A stretch of DNA of 47,906 bases, from positions 1-47,906 of the IMG/VR virus record IMGVR_UViG_3300045282_000052; one strand, written 5' to 3'. Below, one piece after another: positions 39,910 to 47,659 of this stretch. Source of the stretch: a virus. The notes beneath the pieces are model-generated. The model ran no database searches. It was given only the letters and a program-made list of their open reading frames with translations, and was not told the DNA's origin. How positions within the stretch are numbered: position 1 is the stretch's first letter; each line of letters opens with the position of its first letter. The position numbers and the translations under genes are program-made.

Positions 39910-40215
39910 TCAGTCCTTCGGCTTTAGTTGTGGTGTCGGTAAAACGGTCGGCGCTCGCCCCTTGTCTTCCGCCTTTACTTCGGCGACTGGCTCAGGGGCG
40001 TAAACGGTTCTCGTTGCCGGGACGGAGAAGTAGGTCAATGCCCATGTCGCGGCGGAGACAAGGACAGCATTCAAAAGGTGAGCGGTCTTTGGGTTGGCGG
40101 CGAGCCAATTCGACAGACCCTCCCAGAACGACGGCTTGGCTTCCAGCTTGGCGACCTCTTCCTTGAGTGCGTCTATCTGGGCCTGCATCTTTTCCATCGG
40201 GGTCGGTTCGGTCAT
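39910..40215 (-). CDS. membrane protein, holin or spanin-like, 101 aa
   Basis: ATG 40215 with AATAAGGAG upstream. N-terminal coiled coil (KMQAQIDALKEEVAKLEAK), one hydrophobic segment about residues 45-67 (HLLNAVLVSAATWALTYFSV) and a Pro/Lys-rich C-terminus outside. One membrane span with coiled coil fits a holin or a structural membrane component. It lies between two other small membrane proteins and the protease, hence the putative lysis cassette. Confidence 0.6.
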   Translation of the reverse strand: MTEPTPMEKMQAQIDALKEEVAKLEAKPSFWEGLSNWLAANPKTAHLLNAVLVSAATWALTYFSVPATRTVYAPEPVAEVKAEDKGRAPTVLPTPQLKPKD

Positions 40216-40224
40216 TGGCACTCC

Positions 40225-40383
40225 TTATTGAAGTGGTGCGCCGTAAACTTTCCAGCCAAGCAAGCCAAGGAGTACAAATAGTAAACCCTGAGTTGCGTAA
40301 ATCGCGTATGGCCACTGTCCGCCGAAAACGATGGAGATGAGCCAGAGGATCATCAAAATCCAGAACAAGATTCCCATCGGCAT
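40225..40383 (-). CDS. two-span membrane protein, 52 aa
   Basis: Starts MPMGILFWILMILWLISIVF, followed by GGQWPYAIYATQ and a second hydrophobic segment ending GWKVYGAPLQ. Both halves are strongly hydrophobic, giving two spans with a short loop. Similar very short two-span proteins occur near lysis genes of many phages. AAAGG is upstream. It is below common length cut-offs. Confidence 0.65.
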   Translation of the reverse strand: MPMGILFWILMILWLISIVFGGQWPYAIYATQGLLFVLLGLLGWKVYGAPLQ

Positions 40384-40397
40384 AATACACCAACCTT

Positions 40398-40655
40398 TCA
40401 ATCGTGCGGAAGTGGCGGCAAGGGTTCTGCCTTCTGGTCGGCCCTGCCCTGCTCCTTGCCAGCGGAAAAAGCCGCTTCTTTTGTCGCGTGTACAAGGGCG
40501 TCCTTCATGGAATTCGTGGCCTTTTCGATTGTCACCACGTTCTCCTTGACCTCCTGAATATCCGCCCTAGCAAGACTGGACCTTCGGCTATCAAGAAGCT
40601 CCTTGACGACCATGTAAATCAAACCGATGATTGCCAGCCAAACTGCATCGCTCAT
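40398..40655 (-). CDS. membrane-anchored helical protein, 85 aa
   Basis: Starts MSDAVWLAIIGLIYMVVKELL, a single N-terminal span, followed by a charged amphipathic helix (KENVVTIEKATNSMKDALVHA) and a Pro-rich end. GGAGGCAGGC precedes the start. Architecture fits a class-III-like holin or spanin partner. Directly follows a terminator on the - strand. Confidence 0.6.
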   Translation of the reverse strand: MSDAVWLAIIGLIYMVVKELLDSRRSSLARADIQEVKENVVTIEKATNSMKDALVHATKEAAFSAGKEQGRADQKAEPLPPLPHD

Positions 40656-40663
40656 GCCTGCCT

Positions 40664-40704
40664 CCCAAGAAAAGGCGGCTGGCCGCTCTCAGGTGCCAGC
40701 CGCC
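40664..40704 (-). terminator. intrinsic terminator, - strand
   Basis: On the - strand GGCGGCTGGC and GCCAGCCGCC form a 10-bp stem (arms 40695-40704 and 40674-40683) followed by TTTTCTTGGG. It lies between the coiled-coil gene (40715-41083) and the putative lysis cassette. Confidence 0.75.
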
Positions 40705-40714
40705 CCGAACGACC

Positions 40715-41083
40715 TTAGACGCCAGGCGGTACGACCGGAGGCGTCAGGGCGTCCAGCGCACTCACCTTATCGGCGACGGCGGCTGCCTTCGCCTCGATAC
40801 CATCCAGCAACGCTTGATCGGCTGGCGTAATCTGGCCAGCCGAGTTTTGCAGGGCCGTGATTTGCGCCTTGAGATTGTCCAGGTCGCCACTGATACCGGA
40901 AACAGCGGCGTCAACCTTGTCGTTGTGCGCCTTCATCTTGTCGGCGAAATCCGAAATCGCGCTCATGATCTTCTCCATTTTGTGAGATATTTCCTTCTGC
41001 CAAGCAACGCTGCTTAGCTGACTTTCGGTGATCTTGTGCAGCATCTCGTGGAGATGTTGAAGGCGTTCTTCGATGTTATGCAT
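40715..41083 (-). CDS. coiled-coil protein, 122 aa
   Basis: Starts MHNIEERLQHLHEMLHKITES and is almost entirely heptad-like coiled coil (KMEKIMSAISDFADKMKAH, DNLKAQITALQNSA), with a Pro/Val end. Such proteins can be tail or head assembly components or minor holin partners; not recognised. It ends just before the T-tailed hairpin. Confidence 0.65.
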   Translation of the reverse strand: MHNIEERLQHLHEMLHKITESQLSSVAWQKEISHKMEKIMSAISDFADKMKAHNDKVDAAVSGISGDLDNLKAQITALQNSAGQITPADQALLDGIEAKAAAVADKVSALDALTPPVVPPGV

Positions 41084-41094
41084 GAGATTTGCCT

Positions 41095-41427
41095 TTAGTC
41101 GCCGTAGGAACCGTTATTATCGTGGAACCCCAGCGATCTCATTATATCCCGTCTCTGCCCCCTGTCCTTGAGAATCATCCTTCCATCCTTCGGATCGTAT
41201 TCGCTGGCGATCCCCCGCTTGCGGTCCCGCTCCATCATTTCCGGTATCTGTTCCGGATGACAAGCGAGCGCGTCGGACTTCATCGGCCAACAAGCCGGGT
41301 TCTGTGCCTGCATCGGCACTCCCAGCGGCTTTTTCGGGAATGTGGTATCGAACTCGGCCTTCGTGACTTCGATGCCGTCGATGAAGTAAGTCTCGCCGCG
41401 CGATCCATAAACGACTTTGCCTTTCAT
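41095..41427 (-). CDS. hypothetical protein, 110 aa
   Basis: Starts MKGKVVYGSRGETYFIDGIEVT, overlaps the portal stop by 4 bp. Contains VTKAEFDTTFPKKP and CWPMKSDALACHPEQI, the pattern of a short conserved phage protein (often described as having an AFDxxxP-type segment) with unknown role. Follows portal in the packaging segment. Confidence 0.7.
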   Translation of the reverse strand: MKGKVVYGSRGETYFIDGIEVTKAEFDTTFPKKPLGVPMQAQNPACWPMKSDALACHPEQIPEMMERDRKRGIASEYDPKDGRMILKDRGQRRDIMRSLGFHDNNGSYGD

Positions 41428-43244
41428 TGCACCATCCCTTGAGGAGTTCCGTTCATTTGACCATTCGTGGGCTTGGCCGATCTCATGTTCGAGGCGAGAG
41501 CTTCTTTGGCTTGCTGGCTGTCTCCGCCGACCGAACGCCGCGTGATCTCGGTTTTCTTCTGCGCGGGAGCGCCCATCTGGTCGGACGGACCTTGCGAGCT
41601 TTGCTGTTCGGGAGGCTCCCGCATGGTGATGATCTCTTCCAGGTCCGGCATGTCCATGTACTTCGCGATTTTCTTTAGGAAGGCGTTCATGTCGAACGCC
41701 ACGCCCTGCGCCTGGAGAGTTTGAAGCTGAGGAATAACAACCGTCGTCACTACCTGATTCAACATCGCCAGCCGCATCTGGGGCGTCTGATGCTGCATCG
41801 AGTACGGGTCGATCTTGATGTCGATGTCGTCCCAACTCGCCTGCGCCCTTTGCTGCGGAGTCACTTGCCTCACAATCGAGAACTGCGGAAGTCCCGGCAA
41901 GGCAAACTTGGACTTCATCGTTTTGGTCGGATGATGATGATGGAACCAGATCGCCGCCCGAAGAATGTCCGCCGTGTAACTTATCGTGATGTCCTGCATA
42001 TCAGTGACGCCACGCGAGCTATTCGCGTTGAGCATCGTATCCTGCGTGGCCGTCTTCGATTGCGGGCCAAGGCCAGCCAGAATATCCAAGTTCCCGGCCA
42101 GTTTATTGAAGTGCCCGCCAAGCTGCTCCATCAACTGACCGATCATCTGGTCGGGTTGGTCCGTCACGATATGCTTCAGGCTCTCCGGGTTGTCGATGCG
42201 AACCACGTCGCCATCATTGCACTCGATCAACCGCTTGCCGTCCGCGTCGGCTCCCCCGGCAACAAAGGTAACGTGCTTCGAGCGGCGGGCCTGCTCGATC
42301 ACCTTGCGGCAAATATTGTTGATCGCCAAATGAAGATCGTACAAGTCCTGCATCGGCCCCTTCGGACACCAGTTGCCCGGTATCATCTTGTAGCCGAGAA
42401 TGTGATAGGGTCCGCAGTCGGGGCCGATCCACCTTTGCACCTTGAGCGCGCGAGCGCCATACTCGCCCGCCTTCTTGTCCTCGGCACCGGCAATGTAATC
42501 GTCGGCCAAAGTGACGATGACCTTGTGACGAGGAAGGTAGATTTCCCACAGGTCGATGAAGTCCTCGTACTCCTCAGTATCGGCGTAGTACCCTCTCCCC
42601 ATGACCGAGATACGTTCGTCGCCTTCGAGGTTGAACAACTTATCGTCCGTGGCCTCCAACTGCTTGCGACCTTTGCCGTACTCCTTCGACTGGCGGACCA
42701 CTTCGAGGGGAACCCGGAAGCGATGCCCAACAAAGCCGAAGTTGCGTTTGTCCCGTGCGTGAACATCGCAAACGAAATCGTCCGGGTCTACCGGCTCGAT
42801 CATCACGTCGCCAGCGCCAATGCTCCATGCCGTATTCGCCGAATCCGCAGGAGTCGCAAGGGCCACCTTGCAGACGCCGAACGAATAGAACGCATCCCGG
42901 ACAACCCGCTGAATCGTATTGGCAAGGTTGATGTCTTCGATGTATTTGTTGGCCCAGGTTTCCTCGGCAGAGATGATCGGTTTGGACGACTTATCGAACG
43001 TCGAAAGCATCACGCGAGGATTCTTCGGGACAAGAAGGCTGCCGTAAACTTGGTCGTAAAGCGAGAGGAGGTTGATCGGTTGAGACTGCTGAGGAACCGT
43101 GTCGGCCCCCCAATAAGGACCGGCACAGGCTCTCACCATGTCAGTGCGAATTTCCCGCTGCCGACGCATGACGAGGCGGGAACGCTGCATCGCAACGCAC
43201 AAGCGGCCTAAATCAAGGTCTTTCTCTTTGTTCTGCCGTGCCAA
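41424..43244 (-). CDS. portal protein
   Basis: 606 residues from TTG 43244 (the only in-frame start before an upstream stop; the next ATG would be at residue 19). Features of podovirus portals: N-terminal helical region, LVPKNPRVMLSTFDKSS, DIDIKIDPYSMQHQT, and a C-terminal helical barrel plus Gln-rich tail. Position directly after terminase supports this. It forms the dodecameric ring through which DNA enters and leaves. Confidence 0.8.
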   Translation of the reverse strand: MARQNKEKDLDLGRLCVAMQRSRLVMRRQREIRTDMVRACAGPYWGADTVPQQSQPINLLSLYDQVYGSLLVPKNPRVMLSTFDKSSKPIISAEETWANKYIEDINLANTIQRVVRDAFYSFGVCKVALATPADSANTAWSIGAGDVMIEPVDPDDFVCDVHARDKRNFGFVGHRFRVPLEVVRQSKEYGKGRKQLEATDDKLFNLEGDERISVMGRGYYADTEEYEDFIDLWEIYLPRHKVIVTLADDYIAGAEDKKAGEYGARALKVQRWIGPDCGPYHILGYKMIPGNWCPKGPMQDLYDLHLAINNICRKVIEQARRSKHVTFVAGGADADGKRLIECNDGDVVRIDNPESLKHIVTDQPDQMIGQLMEQLGGHFNKLAGNLDILAGLGPQSKTATQDTMLNANSSRGVTDMQDITISYTADILRAAIWFHHHHPTKTMKSKFALPGLPQFSIVRQVTPQQRAQASWDDIDIKIDPYSMQHQTPQMRLAMLNQVVTTVVIPQLQTLQAQGVAFDMNAFLKKIAKYMDMPDLEEIITMREPPEQQSSQGPSDQMGAPAQKKTEITRRSVGGDSQQAKEALASNMRSAKPTNGQMNGTPQGMVQ

Positions 43245-43279
43245 GGGGGAATCGCTTTTCTACCTGCTCGGAAGGAAAG

Positions 43280-43456
43280 CTACTCGCCGATCACGATGTC
43301 TGGCTTGACTTCTTCATCGCGAAGCCTGTTGACGATTTTCTGGATTCTCTCGTCGATCTCTTTCATATCAGATTCAGAGATGACAGGATAGCCGATGCCA
43401 ATCGCAGGCAGCTTGAGTATTTCACTAAGGCTTTTTCGATAGTCCCAATCAAGCAT
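43280..43456 (-). CDS. small hypothetical protein, 58 aa
   Basis: Starts MLDWDYRKSLSEILKLPAIG and ends EVKPDIVIGE; helical and charged. It fits exactly between the large terminase and portal genes and so is probably translated, although the ribosome-binding site is weak (GGTGAGTT). Not recognised. Confidence 0.6.
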   Translation of the reverse strand: MLDWDYRKSLSEILKLPAIGIGYPVISESDMKEIDERIQKIVNRLRDEEVKPDIVIGE

Positions 43457-43459
43457 AAC

Positions 43460-45316
43460 TCACCACGCCTCTTGCTTGCGCCGGTTCTCGTGCTGCTCGC
43501 GCCGCCACGCCAGCGACAAAACCTGCACTTCTTCGGCGATCCGCTTCTCTTCGAGTATAACCCCGCCCTTCGCCATTGTCCACGCAATAGCGTCCGCCAT
43601 CGTCCGATCCCCGTGATTCACCCGCGCGCCCGAAGGGTCGTTGCCGCCCTCGATATTCTGATGTTCGATCTTCCCTCCCTGACCATACCGAAAGAAAAGG
43701 CATTCCTTCAAGGCGTACTTGCACGGGTTCAAAAAGCTGTGCTTGTATAAAGCCTCCTTATAATGCGAGAGAAGAAGCCGAAGGCGTTCCCCGCCGTCGT
43801 TCATCCAGCCGGGCCGGTCGGACTTCTTGAATTTGACGTTGCCCTCGTCGGCCATGTAGTAGAGTCTGCGATAGCCAAGTTCCAAAACCCGCGAGCCGAA
43901 TTTGATTCCGGGGCCGGGAATTTCCCAACCCAGCATTGCCCCATCATCGATCTCGTTTTTGAATAGCCAGCACAGAGCAACCATCTTCGCCGCCGCGTCT
44001 TCTTCCTTGATGAACGGGTCCACGTAAGCGCCGACCTTGTTCCCGGTCCTGCCGTCCAGAATAGAGAAGCAGGTCGGGGTGGCTCCCGTGCCCGTGGCAA
44101 TGTCCCCGGCGATCAGATAGAAACTTGGCGGAGGGCAGCCCTTGGCGTCCGGGTATATCCACAAATGCAACCGGCCATCACTCTTCCTTGTCAGGCGGAT
44201 AGGTTTGCCGGTGTTCGGGTCGAATTCCACGTCGCCCTTCCAGACCGGCTCGCGTGCGAACTCACGCTCCAACTTGGAAAGTAAGAGTTGATCGAAGAAC
44301 TGCTTGGACGCCCCCATGCGGTCGATGTCAAGGTCCATCGCAATCGCGCGGGAGTCTTTGCGGACCCGGCACTCGTTGTCGTACCACGGACTTCTTAGCT
44401 TTCCGTCCATGACGAAGTTGAAGTCGGTGCCGTGGAAGAAGAACGGCTGAACGGTTTCAACGTCTCCCGTCTCCGGGTTGTAACGCTTATGTTCGACCTT
44501 CTTCTTCGTGTCGTTGTACTGGTAAAGACCAGCGTTCTTGGAAGGGTGCATCGACCAGTGAAGGCGCAGCTTGGCCACGTCTACCCGTTCGGCCAACTCA
44601 CCTGCGCAGTCACCGTCATCTCTGTGAGTAAAGTTAAAGATGCGGCAAAGGGATGTGTCGCGGGTATGTCGAAGAAGCCCATACGCAGTTTTACGATCCA
44701 TCGCGGAGAACTCGTCAAGGAACGCCCCAGTTGCACGTCCGCCTGTACCGGAGACTTTCGTGCTGGCTTCGCCCGTGATCGTCGAGTCGGTTTTCGGGTA
44801 GCCAAAGTACATATCCTTTCGGTCGCAATGAGGAGCCAGCCAGTCCGGAAGATACTTGTGGATGAAGTCGATCTTCCAGAAAAGCGAGTTAGGAGAAAAA
44901 GAGTCCACCGCCTCTGCCGAACGTGAGATCATCAAGAACTGCTTATTGGGGTGAAATTGGCATATCCAGTCCATCACCATCAGGCACATCCACGAAGCGC
45001 CCATCTCGCGGGACTTCTCGATCACCAAGTCTTCGCGGTTCTCTATCGCCCAGAGGATTTTCTGGAAAGCGCCCGTGCGCGGGTTGTCTTGAAAGTTCCA
45101 GGTGATGAACGGTTCAACCTCATGGCCTTCTCGGAGGGGGTTGAACTGGAAGACGAACGTGTTGATGTAGAAGATGATGTCGCGACGGCAGGCTTCGATC
45201 ATTGCCCACTGAGCGTCCTTGTCCTCGCGGCAACGCTTGAGAACCCACTTCCGCCAGTCCATGTTTTCGAGCGGGTCTTTCGGGACTTGCAGATGGTCTT
45301 TACCGGGAGACAGCAT
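43460..45316 (-). CDS. terminase large subunit
   Basis: 618 residues from ATG 45316 (AAGGAAG upstream; GTG 45319 is the alternative). ATPase: variant Walker A EKSREMGASW (about residues 100-109) and Walker B AFLDEFS (198-204). Nuclease: AGDIATGTGATP carries the first metal-binding Asp, and the final NHGDRTMADAIAWTM carries the last. It pumps DNA through the portal and cuts concatemers. The Lys-to-Ser variation in the P-loop is common in terminases, which place the catalytic Lys/Arg differently. Confidence 0.9.
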   Translation of the reverse strand: MLSPGKDHLQVPKDPLENMDWRKWVLKRCREDKDAQWAMIEACRRDIIFYINTFVFQFNPLREGHEVEPFITWNFQDNPRTGAFQKILWAIENREDLVIEKSREMGASWMCLMVMDWICQFHPNKQFLMISRSAEAVDSFSPNSLFWKIDFIHKYLPDWLAPHCDRKDMYFGYPKTDSTITGEASTKVSGTGGRATGAFLDEFSAMDRKTAYGLLRHTRDTSLCRIFNFTHRDDGDCAGELAERVDVAKLRLHWSMHPSKNAGLYQYNDTKKKVEHKRYNPETGDVETVQPFFFHGTDFNFVMDGKLRSPWYDNECRVRKDSRAIAMDLDIDRMGASKQFFDQLLLSKLEREFAREPVWKGDVEFDPNTGKPIRLTRKSDGRLHLWIYPDAKGCPPPSFYLIAGDIATGTGATPTCFSILDGRTGNKVGAYVDPFIKEEDAAAKMVALCWLFKNEIDDGAMLGWEIPGPGIKFGSRVLELGYRRLYYMADEGNVKFKKSDRPGWMNDGGERLRLLLSHYKEALYKHSFLNPCKYALKECLFFRYGQGGKIEHQNIEGGNDPSGARVNHGDRTMADAIAWTMAKGGVILEEKRIAEEVQVLSLAWRREQHENRRKQEAW

Positions 45317-45879
45317 CACGCTTCCTTTCCCGGCGTGCCTTCTTCAGTGCCCTCGCCAACAACAGCCTCGCCCGCTCCACTCTCGATAGTTCCCGCAAAA
45401 CGTCCATCAGCCGGGTTTCTTTTAGCGGACGCTTTAAGTGCCGCTTTCTTTTCATTTGCATCTTTGTATTCCTTGATGAGCCGGTCCAGCAGTTCAACCG
45501 CTGTATCCGACCCCTTATCGATCACCGGAGCCTCCGCAAACTCCTTGAACGCCTCAAGCTCCAGATGCCGCTCCTTTATCTCCGCATCCTGAATGTGTTC
45601 CTCCATCCTTGCATAGTCCTTCATGAACTCCTTGGGTGAATCCTCCATCATCTTCCGGTAGGCCCGCTGCAAAGGATGCTTGTCTTCTTCTTTATTCTTC
45701 TTCAAGACGTGACGCATCGCCACCAGAAGGGGAAACTTGAGTTGCTTGCCAAGACGCCGACGCTTCCTCGCCCAGAGCTTGTGACATACCCGGCAACACT
45801 TTGATCCGTTCGGTCGGATATGCAAGTTCTCCGGAGTAAGAGGGTGGCCCTTGATACAGTGGGTTTTCAGTTTGGCCAT
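45316..45879 (-). CDS. putative small terminase with N-terminal zinc module
   Basis: 187 residues. Residues 6-40 form a zinc module (CIKGHP...RPNGSKCCRVCHKLW) that also forms the C-terminus of the HNH nuclease at 1833. The rest is helical: MMEDSPKEFMKDYARMEEHI and VELLDRLIKEYK, the pattern of small terminases that bind packaging sites. It precedes the large terminase with a 1-3 bp overlap. The unusual zinc head may supply the DNA-binding part. Confidence 0.7.
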   Translation of the reverse strand: MAKLKTHCIKGHPLTPENLHIRPNGSKCCRVCHKLWARKRRRLGKQLKFPLLVAMRHVLKKNKEEDKHPLQRAYRKMMEDSPKEFMKDYARMEEHIQDAEIKERHLELEAFKEFAEAPVIDKGSDTAVELLDRLIKEYKDANEKKAALKASAKRNPADGRFAGTIESGAGEAVVGEGTEEGTPGKEA

Positions 45880-46106
45880 CACTTGCCCTCGATCACGATG
45901 TCTGGCTGAACTTCTTCAAGCCCAATGTCAAGGTCCAGAGTTGAATCGAGAATGGGACTTCTGTATCGATGGCCGACGAAATGAACCAACGGGCCAGAAG
46001 GAATCACATGAACCGTTCCATCCGGAGGATTGGTCTTCGTCCTGACCCACCACTGCCCATTGGTGGGTTTATAATCCGACCAGTCAATCTGGAACTCCTC
46101 AGCCAT
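45879..46106 (-). CDS. hypothetical protein, 75 aa
   Basis: Starts from ATG 46106 within a GTGATG pair; MAEEFQIDWSDYKPTNGQWW, beta-rich middle and acidic end (IVIEGK). No family recognised. Overlaps the flanking genes, giving tight translational coupling to the terminase genes. Confidence 0.65.
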   Translation of the reverse strand: MAEEFQIDWSDYKPTNGQWWVRTKTNPPDGTVHVIPSGPLVHFVGHRYRSPILDSTLDLDIGLEEVQPDIVIEGK

Positions 46107-46345
46107 CACTTCCCCCTATCCAGAATAGCTGCCGCAATCGAACCGCAGGTAACGTCGTTCACCTGCTCTTTGGTTATGTAAGAAAGCATTCCGTTGTTCT
46201 CGGAACGGTAAGCCTCGGCGACCTTGGCGCACGCTTCCCGTTCCTCGGAAATCGCATCGCGAACGACCGACAGAAAGAAGTCAATGTCTTGGCTCTGCAA
46301 GTTGCATCGACGGGCATACTTCAATATATATTCCGAAGGACTCAT
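46106..46345 (-). CDS. hypothetical protein with EREACAKxA helix, 79 aa
   Basis: From ATG 46345 in a GTGATG pair. Contains EEREACAKVAEAY, a helix motif also present in the next gene to the right (AEREACAKIA). This motif is widespread in small phage proteins of unknown role. The two genes look like diverged duplicates. Confidence 0.7.
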   Translation of the reverse strand: MSPSEYILKYARRCNLQSQDIDFFLSVVRDAISEEREACAKVAEAYRSENNGMLSYITKEQVNDVTCGSIAAAILDRGK

Positions 46346-46632
46346 CACTTCCCCCTCGCGCGAATCTCATTCGCTACCATTGATGGTTCCGTGTACGGAT
46401 AAAAACAACTCCCAGCAATCTTCGCGCACGCCTCCCGCTCAGCAGCAACCGCTTTCTTGACCTCGGCCATCACCCGAAGACCATCCTCCCCGAAGATGTC
46501 CGAGTAATACTTGATCTCGGCTAGTTCCGATTCCGTGACCATGATCTCTCCAACAAGAACCGGAGAACATTCCTTGATGGGAGAAGGAATGTCCAGCCAA
46601 AACAACTTAGACCCAAGGCCATCGTCCATCAT
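46345..46632 (-). CDS. hypothetical protein with EREACAKxA helix, 95 aa
   Basis: Starts MMDDGLGSKLFWLDIPSP and contains AAEREACAKIAGSC, matching the previous gene's motif; the C-terminus IRARGK also matches. It is the first gene of the continuous late series after a 230-bp gap that holds no gene. Function unknown. Confidence 0.7.
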   Translation of the reverse strand: MMDDGLGSKLFWLDIPSPIKECSPVLVGEIMVTESELAEIKYYSDIFGEDGLRVMAEVKKAVAAEREACAKIAGSCFYPYTEPSMVANEIRARGK

Positions 46633-46863
46633 CTACTCCAGAATAGGTAGCGGTTGATCAGGGCAGCCTAGCGATTTAGGCACATCTTCTGTTTACCGGC
46701 CAGTCTTATAACGTCGGCGTGTCCGGAGTAACCTTCCCCATTTAATGGGTAGTCCGCCTCCGTCACTCGGCCCGAACATGCTCCCGGATAAAGCCCCGCT
46801 TACTCGGACGGCGCGCCGCCCGCCTGATTCCCCGCATCAATGCCCCCTGAATGAAGCCGGCGA
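46633..46863. other. short gene-free gap with palindromes
   Basis: No gene is supported. It holds the 13-bp palindrome CCCATT-t-AATGGG (46737-46749) and a small hairpin GCCTA/TAGGC (about 46663-46677). A 12-codon reading frame on the - strand behind AGGGGG is too short to call. Confidence 0.4.
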
Positions 46864-47025
46864 TCATCCTACCTTCTCAGAAATAATATCAGAAGGAACC
46901 GGATAACTCACCGTCAACTGCGTCAAGTCAACCGCCGCCCGAAGACGCTCCGAATGGTCAGCATCCGGATAGGCCTCGTCCACCGCAGCAGCCGCTTGAG
47001 CGAATATTGCCAGAACTGAATCCAT
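46864..47025 (-). CDS. small hypothetical protein, 53 aa
   Basis: Starts MDSVLAIFAQAAAAVDEAY with AGGGGAC upstream and begins one base after the stop of the gene to its right (TGACATG), so the two are coupled. Helical with a strand-like end (LTVSYPVPSDI). Not recognised. Confidence 0.65.
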   Translation of the reverse strand: MDSVLAIFAQAAAAVDEAYPDADHSERLRAAVDLTQLTVSYPVPSDIISEKVG

Positions 47026-47026
47026 G

Positions 47027-47218
47027 TCAATGTCCCCTGAACGAAGCCGAAGACCGATACCGCGCCAACACCGCCTCCAACCGATCCCCTTCCAGCACCT
47101 CGCCCGCCTTGGCCCAGACGAAAAGCTCCGCGTCCTCATAGTTAAGGAACAAAGCGATACGCTTGCCGTCCTGCTTAACGCGGAACGCATCATTATCAAG
47201 TTGATCGATCTCAAACAT
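47027..47218 (-). CDS. small hypothetical protein, 63 aa
   Basis: Starts MFEIDQLDNDAFRVKQDGKR after CAGGGGGCTTT; ends ARYRSSASFRGH. Strand-helix make-up with an aromatic core (IALFLNYEDAELFVWAKAGE). It is the right-most gene on the - strand and thus the first late-strand gene next to the divergent control region; an early regulatory role is possible but unproven. Confidence 0.7.
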   Translation of the reverse strand: MFEIDQLDNDAFRVKQDGKRIALFLNYEDAELFVWAKAGEVLEGDRLEAVLARYRSSASFRGH

Positions 47219-47278
47219 AAAGCCCCCTGTTCCTCAAGAACCTTAACCCACAAAGCAGGTCAAGTCAAACGAATTCCT

Positions 47279-47289
47279 ACTTACGTCAA
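47279..47289 (-). promoter_or_regulatory. TTGACGTAAGT element, - strand copy
   Basis: Same 11-mer as at 82-92 but on the other strand, overlapping the end of the TATAAT box. See the entry at 82-92. Confidence 0.4.
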
Positions 47290-47584
47290 TTATACCCAAA
47301 GCGCCGCCCCGTGGCACAAGGGCATTTCACTCTATGCCCGCCTTTCCGGACAAAACCACCCCTTTCTACAGGAATTGACGTAACTATCCCAAGAAGGTTC
47401 GGACTCAGGAACCCCTCTGCGACGTGGGAGCCGCGCGCACCAGAAACTCTCATAAATCAACCCTTACACAGCAAGGACTTACGACGCGACCCTGACAAAC
47501 ACTGGCAAGCGTACACTACTTTCGGAGCAATCATTCCTCCTCGCGGAGTAATTCAGGATCCCAACAACCAATCACTCCTCTTAG

Positions 47585-47608
47585 TCCGAATAAATACTCC
47601 GAATAAAT
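47585..47608. repeat. tandem TCCGAATAAAT repeat (iteron-like)
   Basis: Two exact copies of TCCGAATAAAT at 47585-47595 and 47598-47608, 13 bp apart, in an AT-rich pocket. Spacing near one and a quarter helical turns and the AT-richness are suggestive of an initiator-binding or melting site; two copies is few for an origin. Confidence 0.4.
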
Positions 47609-47645
47609 CCAATCAATTATTCTGTCTTCATCCGCTGACCGACGA

Positions 47646-47659
47646 AATAATTAATTATT
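47646..47659. promoter_or_regulatory. 14-bp AT palindrome
   Basis: AATAATTAATTATT is a perfect 14-bp palindrome, standing out in an otherwise GC-rich genome and lying about 40 bp from the tandem repeat. It could be an operator or part of an origin. Confidence 0.35.

Noticed and set aside
41721-43211. 496-codon + strand frame opposite the portal gene
   Set aside because: Long but antisense to a clearly coding gene; it reflects the GC-rich codon use of portal.
46633-46863. tRNA gene in the gap on the right
   Set aside because: No GTTCGA-type T-arm or complete cloverleaf could be laid out; only small hairpins are present. No tRNA was found elsewhere in the window either.
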